NCBI GenBank assembly: GCA_036490955.1
Contig: DASXCX010000287.1
Location: forward strand, 1 to 10,140
Reading direction: 5' to 3'
DNA length: 10,140 bases
Source: CAIKMD01 sp036490955
GTDB lineage: Bacteria; Pseudomonadota; Alphaproteobacteria; ATCC43930; CGMCC-115725
In this document: piece after piece, positions 1-10,140 of the stretch
Layout of the letters: each line of letters starts with the position of its first letter
Position numbering within the stretch: position 1 is the first letter of the stretch
Notes under the pieces: generated by a model
Seen by the model: only the letters and a program-made list of their open reading frames with translations
Told to the model about the DNA's origin: nothing
Database searches by the model: none
Made by a program: the position numbers and the translations under genes

Positions 1-2367
1 GGTCTGCCGGCGCATCCCAGCGGACAGCTCGATGTCCGCGGCGAGCTTGCTGGCGCGCCGATCACCGTCAGCAGCAAGATCCAGCGCGGCGATGACGGCA
101 GCACGCAAATTTCCTTGAGCCGCGCGCAGTGGAAAAGCCTCAACGCGCAAGGCGATCTCAGCCTCGCGCAAGGAGCGGCCTTTCCCTTAGGGCGCATGCA
201 GCTTCGCGCGACGCGGCTCGCCGATCTTGCGCCGCTGATCGGCATGCAACTCACCGGCAGCCTCGACGCGACGCTCGATACCGTCGATGCCGGCGGCAAG
301 CCGCAAGCGAAACTCCATGCCGAGGCACACCAGCTCGCCGCGCTGGGCGATAGCGCCGAGCGCGCATCGCTCGACGCCACGATCACCGACCCCGCGGGGC
401 ATCCGCTCACGGCGTCGCAGATCGTCTTAACTGGCATCACCGCGGCGAACGGCATCACCGGCAATACGAAGATCGAGGCGAATGGGACGCAAGAAGCGCT
501 CGCGCTGAAGCTCACCTCCGACCTCAACACGACGCAAGGTCCGGCGCATATCACCACCGCCGCGACCGCGAACCTGCCGCAGCGCGCGCTGCAATTGACC
601 GCCCTGCAAGCCGATTATCGCGGCGAAACGATCCGCTTGCTGGGACCGGCGAAGCTGAAGATGGCGGAGGGGATTGCGGTCGATCAGCTCCGCCTCGGGA
701 GCGGAGCGGCGACCTTGACGATCGCCGGCCAGATCGCGCCCCAGCCGCAAGCGACGGTGGCGCTGCGCAACGCGACGCCGGCGCTGGCAAAGCCCTTCCT
801 CCCGGATCTCAACGGCGCCGGCACCCTCGCGCTCGATGCGAAGCTCGGCGGCACGCTCGCCGCGCCGTCGGGTACGATCCGCGCCACCGGTCGCGGGCTG
901 CGCATTCGCAACGGCGCGGGCGGCGCGCTGCCGCCGGCCGATCTCGATGCCGAGGCGACGCTGCGTGGCGATAGCGCGCAACTCGATGTGCGTCTCGCGT
1001 CGGGCAGCAATCTGCATCTGCAGCTTGCCGGCACGGTACCGCTCAAACCGGACGCGCCGATGAATTTACGCAGTACGGGAAATGTCGATCTCGTGCTGCT
1101 CGATCCGCTGCTCAATGCAGAGGGTCGCAGCCTGCGCGGTCAGGTGACGCTCGATATGACGGTCGCCGGCACAATGGCGAGTCCCAAGGCCAGCGGCTCA
1201 GCGCGGATTGCGAATGGCTCGGTGCAAGATTTCGTCCAAGGCATTCACATTGTCGCGATCGGCGGCACGCTCAGCGCAGATGGCGACACGCTGCGGCTGA
1301 CGCAATTCAATGGCAAGGCCGGCGATGGCACGATCGCGATTGCCGGCAGCGTCGGCGTCGCTGCGCCGATGCCGATCGATCTCACAATCACGGCACGCGA
1401 TGCGCGGCCGCTCGCCAGCGATCTGCTTAATGCAACGCTCGACGCCGATCTCACGGTGAAGGGCGAGGCCGCGGGCGATCTGGCACTGGGCGGCCGTGTT
1501 CATGTCGACAACGCCAATATCCAGATTCCCGATAAATTCCCGCAAACCGTCGCCGTGCTCGATGTGCGCCGTCCCGGCCAAAAGCCGCCGCCGCCCGCGC
1601 CGCCCAGCGCGCCGATTGCGCTCGACCTGACCATCGATGCGCCCGAGCAGGTTTTCGTCCGCGGTCATGGGCTCGATGCCGAGATGGGCGGCCAACTGCG
1701 CCTTGCCGGCACGCTCGCGGCGCTGCAAGTCGCTGGCGGGTTCGATTTGCGCCACGGCAATTTCAGCCTCGCCGGCCAGACTTTGAATTTCACCAGCGGC
1801 AAGGTCGCTTTCGACGGGTACGGGCTGCAATCGAAGCTCGATCCGACGCTCGATTTCGTGGCGCAGAGCACCGGCAACGGCGTGACGGCGACGCTCAACA
1901 TCACCGGCTATGCCGATCAGCCGAAGATCCGGCTTTCCTCGAGCCCCGATCTGCCGCAGGACGAAATCCTCGCGCAGCTTCTATTCGGCCAGAGCGTGAA
2001 GCAACTCACGCCGTTCCAGGTGGTCCAGATCGCCCAGGCATTGGCGGCCATCAGCGGCATCGGCGGTTCCGGCGATCCGCTCGCCGGCGTGCGCAAAGGG
2101 CTAGGACTCGATCGCCTCTCGGTGGGCGCCGCCTCGGGCAATGGGCCGGGAGCCACGGTCGAAGCCGGGAAATACGTTGCCAATGGTATCTATGTCGGCA
2201 CGAAACAGGGCACTTCGGGCGGCACCCAAGCCCAGGTCCAGATCGACCTCACGAAACATCTAAAGCTCCAGACCCAACTCGGCGCCGGCGGCGCGCCGGC
2301 GACCGGCGCCACGCCTGACAACGACCCGGGCACCAGCATCGGCCTCTCGTACCAATTCGAATATTGA
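1..2367 (+). CDS. tamB: TamB, translocation and assembly module subunit (C-terminal part; 5' end outside window)
   Basis: The frame is open from base 1 to the TGA at 2365-2367, giving 788 visible residues; the start, with the expected N-terminal signal anchor, lies upstream. TamB spans the periplasm and works with the Omp85 protein TamA in outer-membrane protein insertion and lipid transport. The visible protein is a long run of short beta-rich repeats full of G, A, D, T and L, with almost no cysteine, as in TamB/AsmA-like proteins. The last ~350 residues are the TamB C-terminal domain (DUF490). Diagnostic pieces are LRHGNFSLAGQTLNFTSGKV, PKIRLSSSPDLPQDEILAQL then LFG (codons ~641-663), the GLGLDRLSVG segment, and the end GLSYQFEY, an outer-membrane-like aromatic C-terminus. 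A proline-rich stretch (KPPPPAPPSAP, codons 528-538) interrupts the repeats. tamA is not visible and would be expected upstream. No frameshift is seen. Confidence 0.93.
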   Translation, partial: GLPAHPSGQLDVRGELAGAPITVSSKIQRGDDGSTQISLSRAQWKSLNAQGDLSLAQGAAFPLGRMQLRATRLADLAPLIGMQLTGSLDATLDTVDAGGKPQAKLHAEAHQLAALGDSAERASLDATITDPAGHPLTASQIVLTGITAANGITGNTKIEANGTQEALALKLTSDLNTTQGPAHITTAATANLPQRALQLTALQADYRGETIRLLGPAKLKMAEGIAVDQLRLGSGAATLTIAGQIAPQPQATVALRNATPALAKPFLPDLNGAGTLALDAKLGGTLAAPSGTIRATGRGLRIRNGAGGALPPADLDAEATLRGDSAQLDVRLASGSNLHLQLAGTVPLKPDAPMNLRSTGNVDLVLLDPLLNAEGRSLRGQVTLDMTVAGTMASPKASGSARIANGSVQDFVQGIHIVAIGGTLSADGDTLRLTQFNGKAGDGTIAIAGSVGVAAPMPIDLTITARDARPLASDLLNATLDADLTVKGEAAGDLALGGRVHVDNANIQIPDKFPQTVAVLDVRRPGQKPPPPAPPSAPIALDLTIDAPEQVFVRGHGLDAEMGGQLRLAGTLAALQVAGGFDLRHGNFSLAGQTLNFTSGKVAFDGYGLQSKLDPTLDFVAQSTGNGVTATLNITGYADQPKIRLSSSPDLPQDEILAQLLFGQSVKQLTPFQVVQIAQALAAISGIGGSGDPLAGVRKGLGLDRLSVGAASGNGPGATVEAGKYVANGIYVGTKQGTSGGTQAQVQIDLTKHLKLQTQLGAGGAPATGATPDNDPGTSIGLSYQFEY

Positions 2368-2393
2368 GTGCACTTTGTCATGAAGGTGTGGGC

Positions 2394-2412
2394 CGCCGCG
2401 TCTGACGCGGTG
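2394..2412 (+). terminator. GC-rich hairpin after tamB; weak terminator candidate
   Basis: Bases 2394-2400 (CGCCGCG) pair with 2406-2412 (CGCGGTG), giving 7 bp with one G-T wobble around a TCTGA loop, 26 bases after the tamB stop. No T-run follows directly (GCAGCATCTTTACC), so it is not a canonical intrinsic terminator. It could slow or protect transcript ends between tamB and sucC. Its position in a non-coding gap is the main support. Confidence 0.25.
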
Positions 2413-2419
2413 CAGCATC

Positions 2420-2448
2420 TTTACCTTCTCCCGGTTCCGGCCTATGCC
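2420..2448 (+). promoter_or_regulatory. weak sigma70-like promoter candidate upstream of sucC
   Basis: TTTACC at 2420-2425 and TATGCC at 2443-2448 are separated by 17 bases. They match the -35 and -10 consensus at about 4/6 and 3/6 positions. Transcription would start near 2455 and leave a leader of about 40 bases before the sucC ATG. The gap is the only non-coding DNA before sucC, so a promoter here is reasonable, but the match is poor enough to arise by chance. Confidence 0.25.
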
Positions 2449-2496
2449 TAGGCGGTCGTTTGCTGCGAACCACTCGCGTGAGAGCATTTTTCCGAC

Positions 2497-3693
2497 ATGA
2501 ACATCCATGAGTATCAGGCGAAGAGCCTGCTGCAGAAGTTTGGCGTGGCGGTGCCGAAAGGCGGCGTCGCCTATACGCCGCAAGAAGCCGACAAAGTCGC
2601 CAAGGGCCTCGCCGGTCCCGTCTATGTCGTGAAGGCGCAAATCCATGCCGGCGGTCGCGGCGCCGGACATTTCGCCGACAATCCCTCGGGCAAGGGCGGC
2701 GTCCGCGTCGTCAAATCGACCGAGGACGTTGCCAAGGCGGCGGCCGACATGCTCGGCCACGTGCTGGTCACGAAGCAGACCGGCCCCAAGGGCCGCGAGG
2801 TCAAGCGCATCTACGTTGAGGAAGGTTGCGACATCAAGCGCGAGCTCTATCTCGGCATGCTGATCGATCGCAAAACCTCGCGCATCACCGTGATGGCCTC
2901 GACCGAAGGCGGCATGGAGATCGAAGAGGTCGCTGCCAAGCATCCGGAAAAAATCCTTCGCATCGCCATCGATCCGGTGACCGGCATGCAGGGTTTTCAC
3001 GCCCGCGAACTGGCGTTCGGGCTCGGCCTCGAAGGCAAGCAGATCGCGGCCGCGACCAAATTCATGCTCGGCATGTACAAGGCTTTCACCAGCCTCGATG
3101 CTTCCATCGTCGAGGTCAATCCGCTCGTCATCACCGGCGCCGGCGATGTGATCGCGCTCGATGCGAAGATGAATTTCGACGACAACGCGCTCTTCCGCCA
3201 TCACGATGTCGAAGAGATGCGCGATGAGGCCGAAGAAGATCCGACCGAGCTCGAAGCCGCCAAGCATCAGCTCAATTACGTGAAGCTCGACGGCAATATC
3301 GGGTGCATGGTCAACGGCGCCGGCCTCGCCATGGCGACGATGGATATCATCAAGCTTTATGGCGCGAGCCCGGCGAACTTTCTCGATGTCGGCGGCGGCG
3401 CGACGAAAGAGCGCGTCACCGCGGCGTTCAAGCTGATCCTCTCCGACGCCCATGTCGAAGGCATTCTCGTCAACATCTTCGGTGGCATCATGCGCTGCGA
3501 CGTGATCGCCGAGGGCATCGTCGCCGCGGCGCGCGAGGTCAGCCTGCATGTTCCGCTGGTCGTGCGCTTGGAAGGCACGAATGTGAAGCTGGGCAAGGAG
3601 ATCCTCGCGAAATCGGGTCTGCCGATCCTGTCCGCCGATGATCTTGCCGACGCGGCGGCCAAGATCACCAAAGCGGTGAAGGAGGCCGCCTGA
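2497..3693 (+). CDS. sucC: succinyl-CoA synthetase (ADP/GDP-forming) beta subunit SucC
   Basis: SucC and SucD convert succinyl-CoA + ADP/GDP + Pi to succinate + CoA + ATP/GTP in the cytoplasmic TCA cycle, reversibly. The 398-residue product has normal family length and starts with the near-invariant MNIHEYQAK. Residues 1-~225 form the ATP-grasp domain: nucleotide-binding VVKAQIHAGGRG has Lys46, and EVNPLVIT (206-213) is the metal-binding region. Residues ~265-390 form the CoA-ligase domain with NGAGLAMATMD (273-283), FLDVGGGATKERV (295-307) and NIFGGIMRCD (326-335). A short insertion near residues 57-66, relative to E. coli SucC, is a feature I associate with alphaproteobacterial forms. NIFGGIMRCD resembles SucC; malate-CoA ligase MtkA, as I recall it, has an A in place of the second G. 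This favours succinate over malate as substrate. The RBS is weak: GAGAG at 2480-2484, 12 bases before the ATG. Confidence 0.96.
   Translation: MNIHEYQAKSLLQKFGVAVPKGGVAYTPQEADKVAKGLAGPVYVVKAQIHAGGRGAGHFADNPSGKGGVRVVKSTEDVAKAAADMLGHVLVTKQTGPKGREVKRIYVEEGCDIKRELYLGMLIDRKTSRITVMASTEGGMEIEEVAAKHPEKILRIAIDPVTGMQGFHARELAFGLGLEGKQIAAATKFMLGMYKAFTSLDASIVEVNPLVITGAGDVIALDAKMNFDDNALFRHHDVEEMRDEAEEDPTELEAAKHQLNYVKLDGNIGCMVNGAGLAMATMDIIKLYGASPANFLDVGGGATKERVTAAFKLILSDAHVEGILVNIFGGIMRCDVIAEGIVAAAREVSLHVPLVVRLEGTNVKLGKEILAKSGLPILSADDLADAAAKITKAVKEAA
3681..3685 (+). promoter_or_regulatory. strong Shine-Dalgarno site for sucD
   Basis: AAGGAGG (core 3681-3685) lies inside the end of sucC, 7 bases before the sucD ATG at 3693. 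It fixes the sucD start and is much stronger than the sites in front of sucC or fdh1B. Together with the TGATG overlap it suggests coupled but independently efficient translation of the two subunits, as an equimolar enzyme needs. Confidence 0.75.
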
Positions 3694-4568
3694 TGTCGGT
3701 CCTCGTCAATCGCGATACCAAAGTCATCTGCCAGGGCTTCACCGGGGCCCAGGGCACGTTCCATTCCGAGCAGGCAATCGCCTACGGCACCAAGATGATG
3801 GGCGGCGTCACGCCGGGCAAAGGCGGGACGAAGCATCTCGATCTTCCGGTCTTCGATACGGTGAGCGAGGCGGTAAAGAAGACCGCCGCCAACGCGACCG
3901 TGATCTACGTGCCGCCGCCTTTTGCCGCCGAGGCGATCCTCGAGGCGATCGATGCCGAGCTGCCGCTGATCGTCTGCATCACCGAGGGCATTCCGGTCAT
4001 CGACATGGTGACGGTGAAGCGCGCGCTGACCGGCTCGAAGAGCCGGCTGATCGGCCCGAACTGTCCCGGCGTCATCACGCCCGATGAATGCAAGATCGGC
4101 ATCATGCCGGGTCATATCCATAAGAGGGGCCATGTCGGCATCGTCTCGCGCTCCGGCACGCTGACCTATGAGGCCGTGGCGCAGACCACCGCGGCCGGGC
4201 TCGGCCAATCGAGTTGCGTCGGTATCGGCGGCGATCCGGTCAACGGCACGAATTTCATCGACGTGCTGGAGATGTTTCTCGCCGATCCCGAGACGGAATC
4301 CATCATCATGATCGGCGAGATCGGCGGCACGGCCGAAGAGGAAGCCGCCGACATGATCAAGCGCAACAGGGTCAAAAAGCCGATGGTCGGCTTCATCGCT
4401 GGCGCCACGGCGCCGCCGGGACGCCGCATGGGGCATGCTGGCGCGATCATCTCGGGCGGCAGCGGCACCGCCGCGAGTAAGATGGAAGCGATGAAGGGCG
4501 CGGGCATCACGGTCGCCGATTCGCCGGCAGCCTTGGGCTCGACGATGGCTCAGCGGCTGAAGGGCTAG
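3693..4568 (+). CDS. sucD: succinyl-CoA synthetase alpha subunit SucD
   Basis: This is the alpha partner of SucC. It binds CoA and carries the phosphohistidine that passes phosphate to the nucleotide. The 291-residue length is normal. Residues 1-~125 form the CoA-binding Rossmann domain with ICQGFTGAQGTFH (12-24) and GGVTPGKGGTKH (37-48); GPNCPGVI (121-128) follows. The ligase half contains GIVSRSGTLTYE (149-160), GIGGDPVNGTNF (177-188), MIGEIGG (206-212) and the active-site GRRMGHAGAIISGG, where His248 corresponds to the phosphorylated His246 of E. coli. All catalytic elements are intact. The start overlaps the sucC stop by one base (TGATG), so both are on one mRNA. The usual downstream sucA/sucB genes are absent and an FDH operon follows. 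The protein resembles E. coli SucD more than malate-CoA ligase MtkB, so I keep SucD. Confidence 0.96.
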   Translation: MSVLVNRDTKVICQGFTGAQGTFHSEQAIAYGTKMMGGVTPGKGGTKHLDLPVFDTVSEAVKKTAANATVIYVPPPFAAEAILEAIDAELPLIVCITEGIPVIDMVTVKRALTGSKSRLIGPNCPGVITPDECKIGIMPGHIHKRGHVGIVSRSGTLTYEAVAQTTAAGLGQSSCVGIGGDPVNGTNFIDVLEMFLADPETESIIMIGEIGGTAEEEAADMIKRNRVKKPMVGFIAGATAPPGRRMGHAGAIISGGSGTAASKMEAMKGAGITVADSPAALGSTMAQRLKG

Positions 4569-4612
4569 GCTTAAGCGTTTCCTCGCGGCTCGGTTCCTGC
4601 CCACGCTTGAGC
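4569..4612 (+). terminator. stem-loop directly after the sucD stop
   Basis: GCTTAAGCGT (4569-4578) pairs with ACGCTTGAGC (4603-4612), giving 10 bp with one G-T wobble and a 24-base loop. It begins on the base after the sucD TAG. No T-run follows (AGCCGAATCC), so it is not a textbook intrinsic terminator. It could act as a transcript-end stabiliser or an RNA-processing site that partly separates sucCD from the FDH genes. The rest of the gap (4613-4709) has only very weak promoter matches, for example TTGAGT at 4647. Confidence 0.4.
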
Positions 4613-4709
4613 AGCCGAATCCCACAGGCTCTTGCATCCGCGGCGGTTGAGTTTCGGTCGGTCGCGGGCCTAACTTGCCTTTGGCTAACCGAGCGGCCGA
4701 TTGCAGAGC

Positions 4710-6409
4710 ATGAGCCAAGCAGCGCAAACGACGACACGGCGTATCCATCCGGGCTCGGGCCGGCGGCGCGGACGCGACCAGCCGAAGGGCCGGCAGGTTG
4801 ATCCGCAATCTCTCAAGGAAGTTCAGGCGCTGCTTGCCGAGCAGCCGCGGCGGCGTGATCTGCTGATCGAGTTCCTCCACCTCCTGCAGGACAAGTATCA
4901 CTGCCTCCATGCGCGCCATCTCGCGGCTTTGGCCGCCGAGATGAAGCTCGCGCTGGTCGAGGTCTATGAGGTTGCATCCTTTTACGCGCATTTCGACATC
5001 GTGATGGACGACGAGACGCCTCCGCCGGAGTTGACGGTGCGCGTCTGCGATAGTCTCACCTGCGAATTGCTCGGCGCGCAAAAGCTGCTCGCGCAGTTGC
5101 CGGGCAAACTCGGCTCCAGTGTGCGCGTTGTGCGTGCGCCGTGCATGGGCGGCTGCCATAACGCGCCGGTCACCGCGATCGGCCACGCATTGCATGAGCA
5201 CGCGACCGTCGACAGCGTCGTCCATGCCGTCGCCAAGGGCGAGACGCATCCGCATCCGGCGGCGTTTCCCGATCTAGCTGCCTATCGCGCGCAAGGTGGC
5301 TACAAGCTCTTAGAGGCCTGCGTCTCGGGCAAGATGTCGCGCGACGCGTTGCTCAAGATTCTCGATGACGCCCAGCTCAGAGGGCTCGGCGGTGCCGGTT
5401 TTCCGACGGGCCGCAAATGGCGCGCCGTTCTCGCCGAGCCGAAACCGCGGCTGATGGCGGTGAATGGCGACGAGGGCGAGCCGGGCACGTTCAAGGACCG
5501 CTATTACCTCGAGATTGATCCGCATCGCATGCTCGAGGGCATGCTGATCGGCGCCTGGATGATCGAGGCGCCGGACGCCTACATCTATCTGCGCGACGAA
5601 TATCCGCATATCCACGCGGCGCTGAATATCGAAATCCCGAAGCTCGAAGCCGCTGGCCTGTCGCGCCACACCAAGATTCATCTCCGGCGTGGCGCAGGCG
5701 CCTATATCTGCGGCGAGGAATCGGCGATGCTGGAAAGCATCGAAGGCAAGCGCGGCCTGCCGCGCCACAAGCCGCCTTATCCGTCGCAGGTTGGGCTCTT
5801 CGGCCGGCCGACGCTGATCAACAATATCGAGACGCTCTTTTGGCTGCGCGATATCGTCGAGCGCGGCGGCGAGTGGTTCGTCAGTCAGGGCCGCCGCGGC
5901 CGCAAAGGCCCGCGCAGTTTCTCGGTTTCGGGTCGCGTGAAATCGCCGGGCGTGAAGCTCGCCCCGGCAGGCATCACCGTGCGCGAGTTGATCGACGAAT
6001 TCTGCGGCGGCATGGCCGATGGCCATCAATTCAAGGGCTACCTGCCGGGCGGCGCATCGGGCGGTATCCTGCCGGCGTCGATGGCCGATCTACCCCTGGA
6101 TTTCGGCACGCTCGAGCAGCACGGCGCGCTGATCGGCTCGGCCGCGGTCGTCGTCCTCTCCGACCAGGATGATATGAGGCAGGTAGCGCTCAATCTCTTG
6201 CGCTTCTTCGAGGATGAAAGTTGCGGGCAATGCACGCCTTGCCGCGTCGGCACCGAAAAGGCCGTCCGGTTGTTACAGGAGAAGAAATGGGATGCCGCGC
6301 TCTTGGCCGACCTTGCACGCGTGATGGGCGATAGCTCCATCTGCGGCCTCGGCCAGGCGGCGATGAACCCGGTGAAGCTGGTGCTGAAGCATTTCCCCGA
6401 GGATGTGTC

Positions 6410-6413
<4 letters not shown>
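4710..6413 (+). CDS. fdh1B: NAD-dependent formate dehydrogenase beta subunit (NuoE-NuoF fusion, FDH1 type)
   Basis: This is the diaphorase subunit of a soluble formate dehydrogenase; it passes electrons from the alpha subunit through Fe-S centres and FMN to NAD+. From the chosen ATG it has 567 residues. Residues ~35-175 are NuoE/FdsG-like with [2Fe-2S] ligands Cys113, Cys118, Cys145 and Cys149 (CDSLTC, CMGGC). Residues ~205-565 are NuoF/FdsB-like: FMN motif GLGGAGFPTGRKW (225-237), NAD region GAGAYICGEESAMLESIEG (328-346), and [4Fe-4S] CGQCTPC (505-511) plus Cys545. In Rhodobacter or Cupriavidus Fds these parts are separate proteins; the fusion and length fit the 572-residue M. extorquens Fdh1B. 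The first ~30 residues are Arg-rich and contain HPGSGRRRGR and PKGRQVDP, also near-matching Fdh1B, which supports the ATG at 4710 over an in-frame TTG at 4701. The RBS is poor. The stop overlaps fdh1A by 4 bases (ATGA). Confidence 0.93.
6399..6403 (+). promoter_or_regulatory. Shine-Dalgarno site for fdh1A
   Basis: GAGGA at 6399-6403 sits 6 bases before the ATG at 6410, within the last codons of fdh1B. It supports the short N-terminus chosen for fdh1A and translation coupled to fdh1B through the ATGA overlap. Confidence 0.6.
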
Positions 6414-9199
<2,786 letters not shown>

Positions 9200-9232
9200 C
9201 CATCCAGGTTGAGCGAGCAGGGTTGGTTTGGC

Positions 9233-9248
9233 GGCTGCGAGCGCGGCC
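9233..9248. terminator. small GC hairpin between convergent genes; weak terminator candidate
   Basis: GGCTGC (9233-9238) and GCGGCC (9243-9248) form 6 bp with one wobble and a GAGC loop, in the 58-base gap between fdh1A and the convergent transporter. Neither strand has a T-run in the right place: TAAAATAA follows on the plus strand. A convergent gap needs some way to end transcription, but the sequence support is thin. Confidence 0.25.
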
Positions 9249-9257
9249 TAAAATAAG

Positions 9258-10140
9258 CTAAGCCGTCCGCACTGTCGCCGTCGCGGTTTCGCTGACCCGC
9301 GCGTTATAGGCGGCGCGCCACGGCTTCAGCACGAAGAGCGCGAGCGCTGCGACGAGCAGATTGGCAATGCTCGCGATCACGAACACCGCGTGCCAGCTCC
9401 CGGTCGAGGCTTGCAGCGCGCTCGCCGCCGGCACCAAAAACGACGCCGTGCCTTTCGCTGTGTAGAGCAGCCCGGCGTTGGTTGCGGCGTATTTCGAGCC
9501 GTAAGTGTCGGTGCAGGTCGCCGGGAAGAGGCTGTAGATCTCGCCCCAGGTGAAGTAGACGAGACCCGCCGCGATGACGAAGCCCACCGGTGAAGTGCCG
9601 ATCGTGCCGAGGCCCCAATAGGCGGCGGCGCCGCAGGTGAAGACGATCGCCATTGTGTTCTCGCGGCCGATATGATCCGAGATCCAGCCGAAAGTCGGGC
9701 GGGCAAGACCGTTCAGGACATTGTCGACGATGCCGGCAACGACGATCGTTGTGCCCGCGATGAAGAAAAGATCGACGTTGACGCCCGCGATTTTGTAGTC
9801 GCGCGCGATCGGCGCGACTTGCGCGGTGACGACGAGGCCGCTTGCCGCGACCAGCACGAACATCACATAGAGCAAATAGAAAATAGGCGATTTCAGCATC
9901 TCGCCGGGTGTGTGCTCGCGGCGTGCCTGGCTGACACGCTGCGCGGCCGCCGGAACCTGACCGGCCTTGGGTGCCCGCAGAAACGCGGCAAACAACAGAA
10001 TGATGATTCCCTGGCCGAGACCAAACCACAGGAAAGCCGCTTGATAGCCATGCGTCTGGATCGTGGTGATGATCGGATAGACGGTGAGCGCTGCACCGGC
10101 GCCGAAACCGGCGGCGGTCAAACCGGCCGCAAGGCCGCGG
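9258..10140 (-). CDS. oxlT: OxlT-family oxalate/formate antiporter (MFS), C-terminal two-thirds; start outside window
   Basis: This major facilitator superfamily carrier of the inner membrane is related to OxlT of Oxalobacter formigenes, which exchanges oxalate for formate. The stop is TAG at 9260-9258 and the frame stays open to the window edge; the visible part starts RGLAAGLTAAGFGAG, matching OxlT from about residue 137, so roughly 290 residues are visible and the N-terminal helices are missing. The TTG at 10121 is an internal Leu, not the start. Hydrophobic helices alternate with a central loop containing HTPGEMLKSP, and a motif-A-like GWISDHIGR follows helix 8. The substrate residues of OxlT appear kept: Arg (codon 9699-9701, LARPTFGW) for R272, Lys (9453-9455, YTAKGTAS) for K355, and Trp/Tyr in FTWGEIYSLFP for W324/Y328, at nearly the same spacing. 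The gene converges on fdh1A. Other OFA-family members carry different acids, so oxalate is likely but unproven. Confidence 0.82.
   Translation of the reverse strand, partial: RGLAAGLTAAGFGAGAALTVYPIITTIQTHGYQAAFLWFGLGQGIIILLFAAFLRAPKAGQVPAAAQRVSQARREHTPGEMLKSPIFYLLYVMFVLVAASGLVVTAQVAPIARDYKIAGVNVDLFFIAGTTIVVAGIVDNVLNGLARPTFGWISDHIGRENTMAIVFTCGAAAYWGLGTIGTSPVGFVIAAGLVYFTWGEIYSLFPATCTDTYGSKYAATNAGLLYTAKGTASFLVPAASALQASTGSWHAVFVIASIANLLVAALALFVLKPWRAAYNARVSETATATVRTA

Noticed and set aside
2497..4568. Malate-CoA ligase (mtkAB) of the serine cycle instead of sucCD
   Set aside because: Considered because of the C1 context. NIFGGIMRCD in the beta subunit and GGVTPGKGGTKH and the general sequence of the alpha subunit fit SucCD better. 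Not excluded by experiment.
4701..4709. TTG at 4701 as the fdh1B start
   Set aside because: The ATG three codons later gives an N-terminus that lines up with remembered Fdh1B (MS...HPG), and neither start has a good ribosome site.
4607..4801. Small plus-strand frame starting with TTG across the sucD-fdh1B gap
   Set aside because: No ribosome site and no recognisable features; it overlaps the start of fdh1B in another frame.
3357..5255. A 632-codon open frame on the minus strand opposite sucC, sucD and fdh1B
   Set aside because: It spans several well-supported genes and an intergenic gap, shows no recognisable domain, and is rich in H, R, D and A, as expected for the antisense of GC-rich genes. 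It is a shadow.
10119..10121. TTG at 10121 as the start of the transporter
   Set aside because: The frame continues upstream to the window edge with RGLAAG, which matches the interior of OxlT, so this is an internal leucine.

Overview
The window looks like chromosomal DNA from an alphaproteobacterium. It is GC-rich throughout, it has alphaproteobacterial-type SucC and TamB proteins, and its formate dehydrogenase closely resembles FDH1 of Methylorubrum (Methylobacterium) extorquens. An order such as Hyphomicrobiales is my best guess, but that rests on remembered protein similarity and not on a marker gene. About 95% of the window is coding, and I see no tRNA, rRNA, IS element, phage gene or CRISPR array.

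Layout, left to right. (1) Bases 1-2367 (+) encode the C-terminal part of TamB, the inner-membrane-anchored periplasmic protein of the TAM system; the gene starts before the window. (2) A 129-base gap holds a short hairpin and a weak candidate promoter. (3) sucC and sucD (2497-4568, +) overlap by one base and encode both subunits of succinyl-CoA synthetase. (4) A 141-base gap begins with a 10-bp stem directly after the sucD stop. (5) fdh1B and fdh1A (4710-9199, +) overlap by four bases and encode a two-subunit, NAD-linked, tungsten/molybdenum formate dehydrogenase whose NuoE-like and NuoF-like parts are fused. (6) A convergent gene on the minus strand (9258 to beyond 10140) encodes most of an OxlT-family oxalate/formate antiporter and is cut by the right edge.

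How they may work together. The right-hand part reads as a formate/oxalate metabolic neighbourhood. An OxlT-like carrier would exchange oxalate for formate, and FDH would oxidise formate to CO2 and make NADH. The linked succinyl-CoA synthetase could supply the CoA thioester used to activate oxalate by CoA transfer. The usual partners of sucCD (mdh and sucAB) are not here, which makes a link to C1/C2-acid metabolism worth testing. The two enzymes that would close the case, oxalyl-CoA decarboxylase and formyl-CoA (or succinyl-CoA:oxalate) CoA-transferase, are not in the window and might lie beyond base 10140. TamB is probably an unrelated neighbour.

I found no clearly new biological system. The most informative observations are the conserved oxalate-binding residues in the transporter, the FDH1-type architecture with one missing Fe-S ligand set, and the unusual sucCD context.
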